Shown in pieces: positions 24,841 to 34,100 of a stretch of 64,000 nt of DNA. The notes under the pieces were generated by a model. The model had not been told where the DNA came from. It saw only the letters and a list, made by a program, of their open reading frames with translations, and did not search any database. Source of the DNA: UBA5336 sp964415675 (GTDB lineage Bacteria; Pseudomonadota; Alphaproteobacteria; Caulobacterales; Hyphomonadaceae); the NCBI GenBank assembly GCA_964415675.1, contig CAYQBG010000007.1, positions 1 to 64,000 of the forward strand. The letters run 5' to 3'. The first letter of the stretch is position 1. Each line of letters opens with the position of its first letter. The translations under genes were made by a program, and so were the position numbers.

Positions 24841-26178
24841 TCAGGCAGGAACCTTTGCTCTCTTCGTCCCCCGCTTGATCTCTTTCATGAGGTTCGTGAC
24901 GTAATCGTTAAAATCAACCTGCATCGTATGACGCGGTGCATCATAGAAATGGCCGAGATACTTCCTGTCGTCAGCTTCGGTCATCTCCTTCATCTCGGCA
25001 TCCACTGGCAGCTCGTACTGACCGGCAAGATGCGCCGCCACGAGTTTGGATTGTTGCTCTGCAAAATTGACTAGTGTCGGTAGCGGCTGGGCGAGGCCGA
25101 GAAAATAGAGATTGCGATAACCGGGGCGAATCATCCGCTTGAAAAGCGGCAGCCGGTTCTCATCCGGCGTCAGTTCGGGATCGTCGAAGAACGGGAAACT
25201 GACCTTGTATCCCGTGGCCCATACAATCGCATCGAATTCTTCGCGGCTGCCATCAGCAAAGACCACCCCGTCGCCATCGAGTCGCTCCATCGCCCCTTTC
25301 GGCATGATATCGCCACAGCCCACGCGCGTCAGGAATTCGCCGGACACGGAAGGATGGGCATCAAGCGGTTCATGGTCCGGCTTTGGCAGGCCGTAATCTT
25401 CCATATTGCCGATCGTCTTCCGGATCTTCGCGCGGGCGAGCTTTCGGCCGAGTCCCGCCGGCATCCAGCCGGGCAGGACGGCCTTGTCGGCGGGCTGGCC
25501 ATCCATGTATTTCGGCAGCACCCACACCCCCCGGCGCATGGAGATGGCCAGCCGCTCCGCGATCGGGCGCTGGGACAGCTCCGAGGCGATATCCATGGCG
25601 GAATTTCCGGCCCCGACAATGAGCACCCGCTTGCCGCGGAAATCATAGGGCTCGAACGGGTCGCGATAATTGTGGGAATGAACCTGATAGCCACCGAACT
25701 CACCCGGATAATCGGGCCAGCGCGGATCCCAGTGATGGCCATTGGCCACGCAGAGCGCATCATAATCGCGCGCCTCGCCGCTCGACAGCATCACGCGCCA
25801 GCGCCCGTCTTCAATCCGTTCGGCGCGCTCGACCTTTGTATTAAAGGTGATCGTCTCGCGCAGGCCGAAATGGTCCACATATTCCTTGAAATACTCAAAC
25901 AGCTGGCTGTGATGAGGAAAATCGGGCCAGTCGTCGGGCACGGGCAAATCCTCAAAGGCAAGCCGCCATTTCGATGTGTCGATATGCAGGCTCTCATAAC
26001 AGGATGATGCGCCGTTCGGGTTCCTGAAATACCAGTTCCCGCCGACCTCATCCGACATTTCAAAACAGTCATAAGGCAGGCCATGATCCTTCAGCCGCTT
26101 GGCCATGGTGAAGCCCGAACAGCCCGCACCGATGATGCAGGTCTTCGGCCTGTCAGTTCCCTCGAACGCCATTTCCAT
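24841..26178 (-). CDS. Flavin-containing monooxygenase (FMO/Baeyer-Villiger type)
   Basis: 445 residues. FAD site CIIGAGCSGFTMAKRLK near the N-terminus; GGNWYFRNPNG in the region that binds FAD in FMOs; second dinucleotide site for NADPH, VLIVGAGNSAMDIASELS; between them a YPGEFGGYQVHSHNYRD block, a variant of the FMO fingerprint FxGxxxHxxxY. IVWATGYKVSFPF is the late ATG-type motif. It oxygenates nitrogen, sulfur or ketone substrates. ATG 26178 follows GGAGGAGAC; ATG 26172 is an alternative. Divergent from two thioesterase genes across a palindrome, suggesting a shared catabolic regulon. Confidence 0.93.
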   Translation of the reverse strand: MEMAFEGTDRPKTCIIGAGCSGFTMAKRLKDHGLPYDCFEMSDEVGGNWYFRNPNGASSCYESLHIDTSKWRLAFEDLPVPDDWPDFPHHSQLFEYFKEYVDHFGLRETITFNTKVERAERIEDGRWRVMLSSGEARDYDALCVANGHHWDPRWPDYPGEFGGYQVHSHNYRDPFEPYDFRGKRVLIVGAGNSAMDIASELSQRPIAERLAISMRRGVWVLPKYMDGQPADKAVLPGWMPAGLGRKLARAKIRKTIGNMEDYGLPKPDHEPLDAHPSVSGEFLTRVGCGDIMPKGAMERLDGDGVVFADGSREEFDAIVWATGYKVSFPFFDDPELTPDENRLPLFKRMIRPGYRNLYFLGLAQPLPTLVNFAEQQSKLVAAHLAGQYELPVDAEMKEMTEADDRKYLGHFYDAPRHTMQVDFNDYVTNLMKEIKRGTKRAKVPA

Positions 26179-26239
26179 GTCTCCTCCGTTGGCCCGCCGG
26201 TGCCATGCCTTGCATTTGCTCTTGCTGCCCATGATGGTA

Positions 26240-26261
26240 TCGACGTTTGCGTAAGCGTCAA
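26240..26261. promoter_or_regulatory. Imperfect palindrome between FMO and thioesterase genes
   Basis: A 22-base inverted repeat, pattern TnGACGnTTnCGnAAnCGTCnA, with 16 of 22 positions symmetric. It sits between two divergent starts (26178 and 26280), where one regulator could control both directions. It resembles operators of acyl-CoA catabolism regulators in alphaproteobacteria, from memory only. Confidence 0.35.
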
Positions 26262-26279
26262 TTTCGCAAGGAGGCCCGA

Positions 26280-26789
26280 TTGACCACGGATGTACCCGGT
26301 ATCGCGCTGGAGATGATCCAGGAGCATGCTGCGAGGATCATGACCGGTGTGCCATGGGCCAATCATCTGGGCTTCGAAGTCACGCGGATCGAGCGTGGCC
26401 GAGCCTTTGCCCGCGCACCATGGCGCGAAGACCTTGTCGGCGATCCGGAGACAGGCGTTATTCATGGCGGCGTGATTACGGCCCTGCTGGACAATCTCTG
26501 CGGTGTCTCGATTGCGACAAGGCTGACTGAAATTCGCTCAATGGCGACGCTCGATCTGAGAATTGACTATATGCGCCCAGCAACGAAGGGCGAGGAGATC
26601 ATTGCAGAGGCGGAGTGCTATCATTTCACCCGCTCCGTCGCCTTTTCCCATGCCTGGGCCTATCATGGCAGCCGCGAGCGGATCATCGCCACCGCCTCAG
26701 GCGCATTCGCGTTGAACGACCCGAAACGCTGGGCGCCCGGTGCCGGCAGCCTGGCAGAGGTCGCACGCGAACTGGAGGAAAAGGGATGA
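26280..26789 (+). CDS. PaaI-type hotdog thioesterase
   Basis: 169 residues, single hotdog fold: NHLGFEVTRIERGRAFARAPWREDLVG, then VIHGGVITALLDNLCGVSI (the HGG active-site loop and central helix), then TLDLRIDYMRPATKGEEIIAEAECYH. Hydrolyses acyl-CoA thioesters. TTG 26280 is preferred as start because AAGGAGG lies six bases upstream; a TTG 11 codons earlier has none. Its stop overlaps the second hotdog gene (ATGA). Confidence 0.9.
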   Translation: MTTDVPGIALEMIQEHAARIMTGVPWANHLGFEVTRIERGRAFARAPWREDLVGDPETGVIHGGVITALLDNLCGVSIATRLTEIRSMATLDLRIDYMRPATKGEEIIAEAECYHFTRSVAFSHAWAYHGSRERIIATASGAFALNDPKRWAPGAGSLAEVARELEEKG

Positions 26790-27211
26790 GCCGGGGTGAC
26801 GCGCTGAGAGCATTTCTCGACACCGTGCCCTTCGCCCGGACGCTGGGCTTTTGCTGCGACATTCGCGGCGATGAAATGACGGCGATCCTGCCGGCCGATG
26901 ACAAGCTGATCGGCAATGTCGGCATCCGCGCGATCCATGGCGGGGCGACCGGCGCCTTGCTGGAACTCACGGCCATGTCGCAGGTTTTTCTTGTCACTGA
27001 ACTCGAGCGGCCGCCTCGGCCGATCGATCTGACCATTGACTATTTGCGCACTGGCCGCGCCGATGAGACCGTTTATGCGCGCGCAAAAATCGTCAAACTC
27101 GGATCAAGAATAGCCACAGTGCGCGCGGAAGCGTGGCAGACAGAACGCGCCAAACCGATCGCGGCGCTCAGAGCGCAATTCATGGTGTCGAAGACCGACA
27201 CACCGGCCTGA
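26786..27211 (+). CDS. Second PaaI-type hotdog thioesterase
   Basis: 141 residues. Same fold as its neighbour, with AIHGGATGALLELTAMSQVFL as HGG loop plus central helix and PIDLTIDYLRTGRADETVYARAKIV as the strand pair. Two adjacent hotdog genes with ATGA overlap suggest a heteromeric or sequential thioesterase pair, as found next to acyl-CoA degradation genes. The two differ clearly in sequence, so this is old divergence rather than recent duplication. Confidence 0.88.
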   Translation: MSRGDALRAFLDTVPFARTLGFCCDIRGDEMTAILPADDKLIGNVGIRAIHGGATGALLELTAMSQVFLVTELERPPRPIDLTIDYLRTGRADETVYARAKIVKLGSRIATVRAEAWQTERAKPIAALRAQFMVSKTDTPA

Positions 27212-27216
27212 CGCGG

Positions 27217-29928
27217 TCAGGCGCTGGCAAGGTCTCTTGCTGGCTGCTCCTCGTGTGTTGCGATGGCGTCAAGCGTCTGCGCCAGCGACGTGCGGCAGAT
27301 ATCGGTCGCGGCCCGGATATCTGACGATGATCCCCCACCAGCCGCGACCTGTTCGAGCCGCTTCAGCCCCTCGGCAAGGCGAGCCGTTCCCGCACTCAAT
27401 GCCATCGACTTGAAAGCATGGGCCTTGCTGGCGATGGTCTCCGCATCTGCTCCGGCTCCCAGGAGAGATTCGATCTCGCTCATGGCATCGGGGGCGCGCA
27501 CGACGAACAAATCCCAGATCTTTTGCCTGATATTGCGCCCCGCCCTGCTGCCAAGTGCGTCCATATTGCCAAGCGTATCGGTATCGAAGACGGGACTGGC
27601 ATCGGCAACCGCGCAAAAGGTTTGCCCAGACTTCATGGCCTCGTCGTCATCCGCGGGGCGCAGGGCAGCATCGGCCAAGGCCGCAAGCGCGCCGGACAAA
27701 CTGTCCAGCGTGAAAGGCTTCGTGAGATGCGCATCTGCCCCGGCCCGTTCCCAGGCATCATTATCGGTTCCGGCCACCTGCGCAGTGAGGGCAATGATCG
27801 GCACGCGCCGCGTTCCGACATCGGCCTCGTAGGCCCGGATGCGTCGGGTCGCCTCGAAGCCATCCATGACAGGCATTGACCCATCCATGAGGATGGCGTC
27901 GAACGCACCTTGTGCCGCGAGACTGACGGCCTCCATTCCATCCTCGGCAAATGTGACCGCTATGGCGAGCTGGCCCAGCACTTCGCCGAGCACTTCGCGG
28001 TTGATCAGGTCATCTTCGGCAGCCAGCACATGAAGACCTGCCAGGCCCGTCTGCCGGGGGCGTTCCGGAGCTACGCCAGTTGGCGCGCGCAAGTGCGACC
28101 CGCCACGAAAAGCGCATATCAGCGCATTGGTGAATTCGCGCCGCGTCTGCGGTCGGAAGGCAACGTCGCAGGCCAGCCCTTCTTCCACCAGCTGGCTAAC
28201 ATCTTCGCCCAGTTGCGCAAGCACGAGAACCGGCGCGTCATGTGGCGGCAGCTTCGAGGCCTCCTTAACACCCGCAATGATCAGTTCGGCGGCCTCCAGC
28301 GGTACAATACGGCAGTCCTGCTCGCAAATTGCGCGGTCCAGCATCTGCCTGGCTTCGGGCAATTCCAGCCGGATGGCGATATCGATCGGGTGGTCGATGC
28401 CGGCCGGCGCAGACTGGTCGATCTCAGCTTCCAGCGTCACCGTGAAGCAAGAGCCTTCGCCCGGGACACTCGCAGCGGAAATCTCGCCGCCCATCGCCAT
28501 GACCAGTCGTTTGCAGATGGCAAGTCCAAGGCCGGTGCCACCATAGCGCCGATTGGTCGAGCTTTCCCCCTGCGAAAATGCCTCGAAGATAGTGTCCAGC
28601 TTGTCCTGAGGAATGCCAATACCGGTATCCTCGACCGTGATCCTGAGCCGGGCCGCGCCCGCATCTGTCAGCCCGGCTAGGCTCATGACGAGCCGGACAG
28701 CTCCTGTATCCGTGAATTTGAGCGCATTGTTGACGAGATTGGTGAGGACCTGGCCAAGGCGTGTGGGGTCGCCGAAGATGGTTTCGGGCACATCCTGGCC
28801 AATATGGCACACAAGTTCGAGCCCCCTGGACTCAGCGCGCTCACGGAAAAGGCTCACGACATCATTCACCAACATGTCGGTGGACAGGCTTTCCATTTCG
28901 AGTTCGAGTTTGCCAGCCTCGATCTTGGACAGGTCGAGAATATCATTGATGATCGTCAGCAGGCGCTTGCCGGAGCGCGAAATAATCTCGGCATAGCGAC
29001 GCTCCTTTACCGGAAGGTCGGCCGTTCCGAGCACTTCCGCCATCACGAGCATACCGTTCATCGGTGTGCGGATCTCATGGCTCATCGTGGCGAGGAAGTC
29101 CGATTTCGCTGCATTGGCCGCTTCGGCTTCGTCGCGGGCCAGCCGCAATTCATGGGTCCGGGCATCGACGGTGTCCTCAAGCGTCTCGACCTGCCGGGCA
29201 ATCCGTGCATCGCGCGCCCTGATGCTCTCGATCATCTGGTTATAAGCATTGGCGAGAATTCCGGTTTCCTGGTCGGAGGCCTCAATCGCCGGCAACGGAC
29301 TGGCCTGGTCGTCGGCGAAGGCGGCCATTGATGCCGTCAGCTGGCGCAGGGGCCGCGTCATTCGCGTGATCACGATCTGCATCATCAGAAGGCCCGCCGT
29401 AATCGTACTGATCGCGATGATCGCCGTCTTCCCGAACGCTGCCTGTATATTGGCGCGCAGGTCAGAAATGTCTGACAGGATGGCGATTGTCCCGACCGGC
29501 CGGCCCGAATTCACGATCGGGACCTTCACACGGATCTGCCTGGCCGCCCACAGCTCTGCTGTCGACATGCCTTCCGGATCAAGGTTGCGATCCACGAGCA
29601 TCGCACTGCTGCCGAGTTGCAGGAACGCAGGGCCATCGGATGTCTCGACGGTCACATGCAGAACCCCTGGCAGGTCGCGCACACCACGCAATGCCCGCTT
29701 CGCGCCAGGGCGATCACCCTGCGCCAGCGGCTCGGAAAGGGCCGCAGCATAGGCTGAGGCGGCGCCGGCGATCAGTTCACGCTTGCTGGCGACCTCTCGA
29801 TCAAAGCTTCTCCAGCCACCCACAACCGACAGGACAGTAACGATGCCGACCATCACTATGGCCATGACCAGCGACAGCCGAAAGCCAAGCGTGCGGGCAT
29901 GGCGCTGTTGGGGATGAAGTCGGGACAT
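27217..29928 (-). CDS. Hybrid sensor histidine kinase with HAMP, receiver and HPt domains
   Basis: 903 residues, BarA/TorS-like. TM1 ~16-38; periplasmic sensor ~41-165; TM2 ~167-189; HAMP ~190-245; coiled coil; HisKA with SHEIRTPMNGM (His284); ATPase domain with NLVNNALKFT, VEDTGIGIP and GGTGLGLAICKRL. Residues ~515-610 look like a worn receiver without the phosphoacceptor Asp. A full receiver follows (MDGSMPVMDG, Asp682; Lys737 in LTKPF), then an HPt domain (KAHAFKSMALSAGT, His837). Phosphate could travel His284-Asp682-His837 to an external regulator. Divergent from the receiver-EAL gene, its most obvious candidate partner. Confidence 0.94.
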   Translation of the reverse strand: MSRLHPQQRHARTLGFRLSLVMAIVMVGIVTVLSVVGGWRSFDREVASKRELIAGAASAYAAALSEPLAQGDRPGAKRALRGVRDLPGVLHVTVETSDGPAFLQLGSSAMLVDRNLDPEGMSTAELWAARQIRVKVPIVNSGRPVGTIAILSDISDLRANIQAAFGKTAIIAISTITAGLLMMQIVITRMTRPLRQLTASMAAFADDQASPLPAIEASDQETGILANAYNQMIESIRARDARIARQVETLEDTVDARTHELRLARDEAEAANAAKSDFLATMSHEIRTPMNGMLVMAEVLGTADLPVKERRYAEIISRSGKRLLTIINDILDLSKIEAGKLELEMESLSTDMLVNDVVSLFRERAESRGLELVCHIGQDVPETIFGDPTRLGQVLTNLVNNALKFTDTGAVRLVMSLAGLTDAGAARLRITVEDTGIGIPQDKLDTIFEAFSQGESSTNRRYGGTGLGLAICKRLVMAMGGEISAASVPGEGSCFTVTLEAEIDQSAPAGIDHPIDIAIRLELPEARQMLDRAICEQDCRIVPLEAAELIIAGVKEASKLPPHDAPVLVLAQLGEDVSQLVEEGLACDVAFRPQTRREFTNALICAFRGGSHLRAPTGVAPERPRQTGLAGLHVLAAEDDLINREVLGEVLGQLAIAVTFAEDGMEAVSLAAQGAFDAILMDGSMPVMDGFEATRRIRAYEADVGTRRVPIIALTAQVAGTDNDAWERAGADAHLTKPFTLDSLSGALAALADAALRPADDDEAMKSGQTFCAVADASPVFDTDTLGNMDALGSRAGRNIRQKIWDLFVVRAPDAMSEIESLLGAGADAETIASKAHAFKSMALSAGTARLAEGLKRLEQVAAGGGSSSDIRAATDICRTSLAQTLDAIATHEEQPARDLASA

Positions 29929-30173
29929 GGACGGCGGAAAGCTCCAGGGCGAGGGCTCTGAGCGCTAACACAGGCTGGCGAATCAAAGCGGAACCGGTTC
30001 GCTTGAATTCGATGGACCGGCCTAACCGGCATGCAAGCTGCGTAGGGAAAATGGCATTTGGGAGAAAGACCGTCGCTTATCGGTCAAATTTCACGGTTTG
30101 CGTTACATTCGTTCACACTCCGAAAGGTGCACGGTGACGCTAACGGAAATGATGTGAACGGGCGGTCAAACAG

Positions 30174-31364
30174 TTGTCTTTCTCTGCTGCGCTAATTATT
30201 GATGATGATCCGCTCTACCATATTGTGGCGGAGGAGACCCTTGTTTCGCTTGGCTTCTCCAGCGTGGCGGTGGCTGAAGACGGGGCGACAGGTATCCGCC
30301 GCCTGCGCGAGGACCCCGACCAGTTCGACCTCGTCCTGTGCGACCTCAACATGCCGGAGATGGATGGCGTGAGCGTCATTCGCGAGCTTGGCCAGATCGA
30401 CTATCGTGGCGCGCTCATCATCGTGAGTGGCGAGGATATGGGGCTGATCTCCACGGTGCGGACCATGGCGCAACTCGTAGGCGTTCGTGTGCTTGGCGCG
30501 CTCAAAAAACCGCTCGACAAGGATACGCTCGCGACGTTGTTGCGTAATCCGGCGACCATATCTGAGCAGCGGGCCGAGAGGGTCACGCGCCATATGCTGA
30601 AACAGGCGATCAGCGAGGGGCGCATCCAGCCCGTCTATCAGCCCAAGCTCGACAATCGCAGCCGGTCGATCACCGGCGTTGAGGTTCTCCTGCGGGTGAT
30701 TGGCGAGCATGGTGAACTGCAATCGCCCGAACCCTTCATCATCGCCGCCGAACGCGACCGGATGATCGACCAGCTGACGGATGTCATCTTCAGGCGCGCC
30801 CTCAGCGATGCGACTGAATGGAAGCAGGACGGCTTCGAACCGCGCCTGGCTTTCAATCTGAGCCCGGTCTCGCTCAATGATCTCGACCTGCCCGACCGGC
30901 TGAAATCCCACTTTTCCGAAGCCGGGCTCGAGCCCAATGCCACCACGCTGGAGATCACCGAGAATCGCCTGCTCGACCACCATGCCGATGTGCTCGATAT
31001 TCTCTCACGCCTCCGCCTTGCAGGCTTCAGGCTGAGCATGGACGATTTCGGCACCGGCGCGACCAGTATGGAACAGTTGCGGCTTTTCCCGTTCAACGAA
31101 CTGAAGATCGACAAATCCTTTGTGCTCACTGCGCTCGAAGACGAATTCGCGCGCACCACAGTGGAGACAGGGGCGCGGCTGGCCGCCATGCTCGGACTCG
31201 ATATTGTGGCCGAAGGGGTCGAGACGAAAGAAATGCTCAACTTCGTCATTCGCTCAGGAGCATCTCACGCCCAGGGCTTCTATATCGCCCGGCCGCTCGC
31301 CGCTAAGGACGTGACGGAATGGGTGCGATCAAGCGCCCATCGGATGCCAGATATCGCCGCGTGA
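30174..31364 (+). CDS. Receiver-EAL protein, c-di-GMP phosphodiesterase
   Basis: 396 residues. The N-terminal receiver has IDDDP, CDLNMPEMDG (Asp57) and LKKP. The C-terminal EAL domain keeps the catalytic set: GVEVLLR (EAL as EVL), FNLSPVS, LEITEN, MDDFGTG, LKIDKSF, VAEGVET and QGFYIARPL. Active hydrolysis of c-di-GMP to pGpG is therefore expected, controlled by phosphorylation of Asp57. The only start that precedes the receiver's first strand is TTG 30174, with a poor ribosome site, so the start is uncertain. Divergent from the hybrid kinase across 245 bases. Confidence 0.92.
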   Translation: MSFSAALIIDDDPLYHIVAEETLVSLGFSSVAVAEDGATGIRRLREDPDQFDLVLCDLNMPEMDGVSVIRELGQIDYRGALIIVSGEDMGLISTVRTMAQLVGVRVLGALKKPLDKDTLATLLRNPATISEQRAERVTRHMLKQAISEGRIQPVYQPKLDNRSRSITGVEVLLRVIGEHGELQSPEPFIIAAERDRMIDQLTDVIFRRALSDATEWKQDGFEPRLAFNLSPVSLNDLDLPDRLKSHFSEAGLEPNATTLEITENRLLDHHADVLDILSRLRLAGFRLSMDDFGTGATSMEQLRLFPFNELKIDKSFVLTALEDEFARTTVETGARLAAMLGLDIVAEGVETKEMLNFVIRSGASHAQGFYIARPLAAKDVTEWVRSSAHRMPDIAA

Positions 31365-31427
31365 GGAAAAAGCTGACGGATGGAGCACTTGCCATCGGCC
31401 TGCTGCACATGGCCTAAACTGGCCCAT

Positions 31428-32558
31428 ATGGAAACGCCCCTGACAACCGCCCGGCGCATTGTCGTCAAGACCGGGTCGGCGCTGATCGCCGAGAATGGAA
31501 GCCCCCGCGAGGGCTGGCTTGCCGGTCTTGCCCAGGACATGGCCTCGCTTCGCCAATCGGGAAAAGAGGTCATCCTGGTCAGTTCCGGCGCGATCGCACT
31601 CGGGCGCGGCGCCCTTGGCCACGCTGGCGAGGGGCGGCTCAGGCTGGAGGAAAAACAGGCAGCTGCGGCCTTTGGCCAGCCGATCCTGATGCGTGTGCTC
31701 GATGGCGCACTTTCGCCATATGCCATACGACCGGCTCAGTCTCTCCTCACCCTGTCAGATACTGAAAACCGTCGTCGCTGGCTGAATGCCCGGGCCACTC
31801 TGGAGACAATCCTGAATGCTGGCGGCCTCCCGGTCATCAATGAGAATGATACGGTCGCCACTGATGAAATTCGCTATGGCGACAATGACCGGCTGGCGGC
31901 GCGTGTGGCGCAGATGATTTCGGCTGACTGTCTGGTCCTTCTGTCAGATGTGGACGGGCTTTACACAGCCGACCCTCGCCATGATCCGTCCGCTGAACAT
32001 ATCCCTGAAATGACCGCTCTGACACCGGCGCATGACGCAATGGCCGGAGGCGCCAATGTCGAGACAGGCCTGGGCTCGGGCGGCATGGTGACAAAACTCG
32101 CCGCTGCGAGGATCGCTTATGCGGCCGGCTGCGCCACAGCGATCACGATCGGCGACCGCAAACGCCCGTTAGGCGCGCTGGCTGAAGGGGCACGCGCAAC
32201 CTGGATCCGCCCCCCTCTCAGTCCTGCAAAGGCACGCGCGACATGGCTGGCGGGTCATCTCCGCCCGGAGGGGACACTCGTGATCGATGAGGGGGCGGCA
32301 CATGCCCTGGGCGCCGGGGCAAGCCTGCTGCCCGTCGGAGTCAAGTCTGTCGATGGGCGCTTCGAGCGCGGCGCCGCCGTGGAGGTACGCGATACCGTCG
32401 GGCGTGCCGTCGCCAAGGGCATCACTGCCTATGGGTCGCAGGATATTGCCATGATTGCCGGGCGCCAGAGCGAGGATATCGAGACGCTGCTGGGCTGGCG
32501 CGGACGCCCTGCAATCATCCATCGCGACGATCTCGTCCTGATCGGGGACCCCAAATGA
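31428..32558 (+). CDS. proB: Glutamate 5-kinase
   Basis: First step of proline synthesis, ATP + glutamate to glutamyl-5-phosphate. The amino-acid kinase domain has RRIVVKTGSALI, VSSGAIALG, NENDTVATDEIRYGDNDRLAARVA and GTGGM-like GLGSGGMVTKLAAA. A C-terminal PUA domain (~280-370) is present, giving 376 residues as in E. coli ProB. ATG 31428 chosen; an upstream ATG at 31380 adds residues outside the family. proA is not in the window. Next gene overlaps by four bases. Confidence 0.96.
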   Translation: METPLTTARRIVVKTGSALIAENGSPREGWLAGLAQDMASLRQSGKEVILVSSGAIALGRGALGHAGEGRLRLEEKQAAAAFGQPILMRVLDGALSPYAIRPAQSLLTLSDTENRRRWLNARATLETILNAGGLPVINENDTVATDEIRYGDNDRLAARVAQMISADCLVLLSDVDGLYTADPRHDPSAEHIPEMTALTPAHDAMAGGANVETGLGSGGMVTKLAAARIAYAAGCATAITIGDRKRPLGALAEGARATWIRPPLSPAKARATWLAGHLRPEGTLVIDEGAAHALGAGASLLPVGVKSVDGRFERGAAVEVRDTVGRAVAKGITAYGSQDIAMIAGRQSEDIETLLGWRGRPAIIHRDDLVLIGDPK

Positions 32559-33019
32559 TACTGCACTTCGAAATGCGCGATGAGACTGTCACCCGCGCGC
32601 TCGGCGCCGCGCTCTCGGGCATCATAAAACCAGGCGACGTCATCGCGCTCGAAGGTGGCCTTGGAGCTGGCAAGACGACACTGGCCCGCGGCCTTGTTTC
32701 TGCCCTTATGGGCCCTGATACAGAGGTGGTAAGTCCGACTTTTACCCTCGTCCAGACCTATGAGACGCCCGCCCTGACGGTCTGGCATTTCGACCTTTAC
32801 AGGCTGGAGGCGCCCGGCGACCTGACAGAACTTGGCTGGGATGAGGCCGCATCCGGACTGGCGCTTGTCGAATGGCCTGAGCGTGCTGGGCGCGCGCTTC
32901 CCGCCCGGCGGCTCGATGTCCGGCTCGAATCGAGGCAGATTGGTCGTATCGCGCATCTGGAACCTCATGGCGAAGACTGGCATGAACGCCTTCATGGCTT
33001 TCAATTGCGACCTTCGTAG
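32555..33019 (+). CDS. tsaE: TsaE, ATPase for tRNA t6A synthesis
   Basis: 154 residues. P-loop LEGGLGAGKTTLARGL, SPTFTLVQTYE and the HFDLYRL motif are TsaE signatures; ALVEWPERAG follows as usual. Works with TsaB and TsaD in threonylcarbamoyladenosine modification of tRNA position 37. ATG overlaps the proB stop; the following amgK start lies inside its 3' end. Confidence 0.96.
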   Translation: MILHFEMRDETVTRALGAALSGIIKPGDVIALEGGLGAGKTTLARGLVSALMGPDTEVVSPTFTLVQTYETPALTVWHFDLYRLEAPGDLTELGWDEAASGLALVEWPERAGRALPARRLDVRLESRQIGRIAHLEPHGEDWHERLHGFQLRPS

Positions 33020-34100
33020 CGAGAGTATCTCCGCGTTTCTTGCTGCCGCCGGTTGGACTGGCGCAAAGCGCACACCGCTTGGCCAGGATGCGTCCACCCG
33101 CCGGTATGAACGCATTCAGCGTGAAGACGGCGCAAGCGCCATCCTCATGGATGCGCCAAGGGTTGAGGACGCGCCCTGCCCTCCGGGCGCAGATGAGTCC
33201 GAGCGCCGGCAGCTTGGCTGGAATGCGCTGACACGGCTCGCCGCCTCGCGCGTCGATGCCTTTGTGGCGCTTGCCGGCGAACTGACCGCACGTGGCCTGT
33301 CCGCACCCGATATTTATGCCCATTCCACAAATGACGGCCTCGCCCTGATCGAGGATTTCGGCCATGCTCGCGAATTTGCGCGCCTGATAGAACGACAAGA
33401 TGTCGATGAGGTGACAGTTTATCGCGCTGCCGCTGCCGCGCTCGCCCACTTGCATCGGGGAGACACTCCCGATATCGCGCGCGGCCATGGCGAGGTCTGG
33501 CCGCTGCTCGAATTCGACGCGCTTGCCTTGAGGACAAATGCCGAACTGTTTGCCGAGTGGCTTCCTCGATCCGACCACAGGATGGTAATGGACAATGATG
33601 CTCGCGGACGGTTCGATGGTGCGCTCGCTGCATTGATCGACCAGGCCATGTCATTTCCGCGCGCATTAACACTGCGCGATTATCATGCAGAAAACCTGAT
33701 CTGGCTTGCAGACAGGGAGGGGATCGGCCGGGTCGGCCTTCTAGACTTCCAGGATGCGGTGATCGGCTGGGACGCATGGGACATTGCCATGCTGGTTCAG
33801 GATGCGCGCCGGCCGGTATCCCCGCAAGCACGCGAAACGGTCCTGAGGTATTATCTTGACGGCACGGGTGGTGGCCGCGAATCGCTGGACGAACGGCTCG
33901 CCGTGATCGGGACACTCAATGCCTTGCGGATCACGGGCCTGTTTGCGCGCCTCGTACACAGGGACGCCAAACCGCGCTATCTTGACTTCATGCCCCGCCA
34001 GCAAGCCCACCTCGCCGCCAATCTCAAGCATCCGGCCTTATCTGAAATGCGCGCAATCGTCGGTGACACAGCCCCTTTCATTCTGGAGGCACGGGTATGA
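32982..34100 (+). CDS. amgK: AmgK-type N-acetylmuramate/N-acetylglucosamine 1-kinase
   Basis: Aminoglycoside-phosphotransferase fold: PLGQDASTRRYERI near the N-terminus, LIEDFG, LTLRDYHAENLIWL (catalytic HxD-type loop as RDYHAEN) and VGLLDFQDAVIGWDAWDIAML (metal-binding D). It is followed directly by murU, the pairing known from Pseudomonas, where AmgK makes MurNAc-1-phosphate for recycling that bypasses fosfomycin-sensitive MurA. Start uncertain: ATG 32982 or 32994, both inside the end of tsaE. 372 residues from the first. Confidence 0.88.
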   Translation: MNAFMAFNCDLRSESISAFLAAAGWTGAKRTPLGQDASTRRYERIQREDGASAILMDAPRVEDAPCPPGADESERRQLGWNALTRLAASRVDAFVALAGELTARGLSAPDIYAHSTNDGLALIEDFGHAREFARLIERQDVDEVTVYRAAAAALAHLHRGDTPDIARGHGEVWPLLEFDALALRTNAELFAEWLPRSDHRMVMDNDARGRFDGALAALIDQAMSFPRALTLRDYHAENLIWLADREGIGRVGLLDFQDAVIGWDAWDIAMLVQDARRPVSPQARETVLRYYLDGTGGGRESLDERLAVIGTLNALRITGLFARLVHRDAKPRYLDFMPRQQAHLAANLKHPALSEMRAIVGDTAPFILEARV

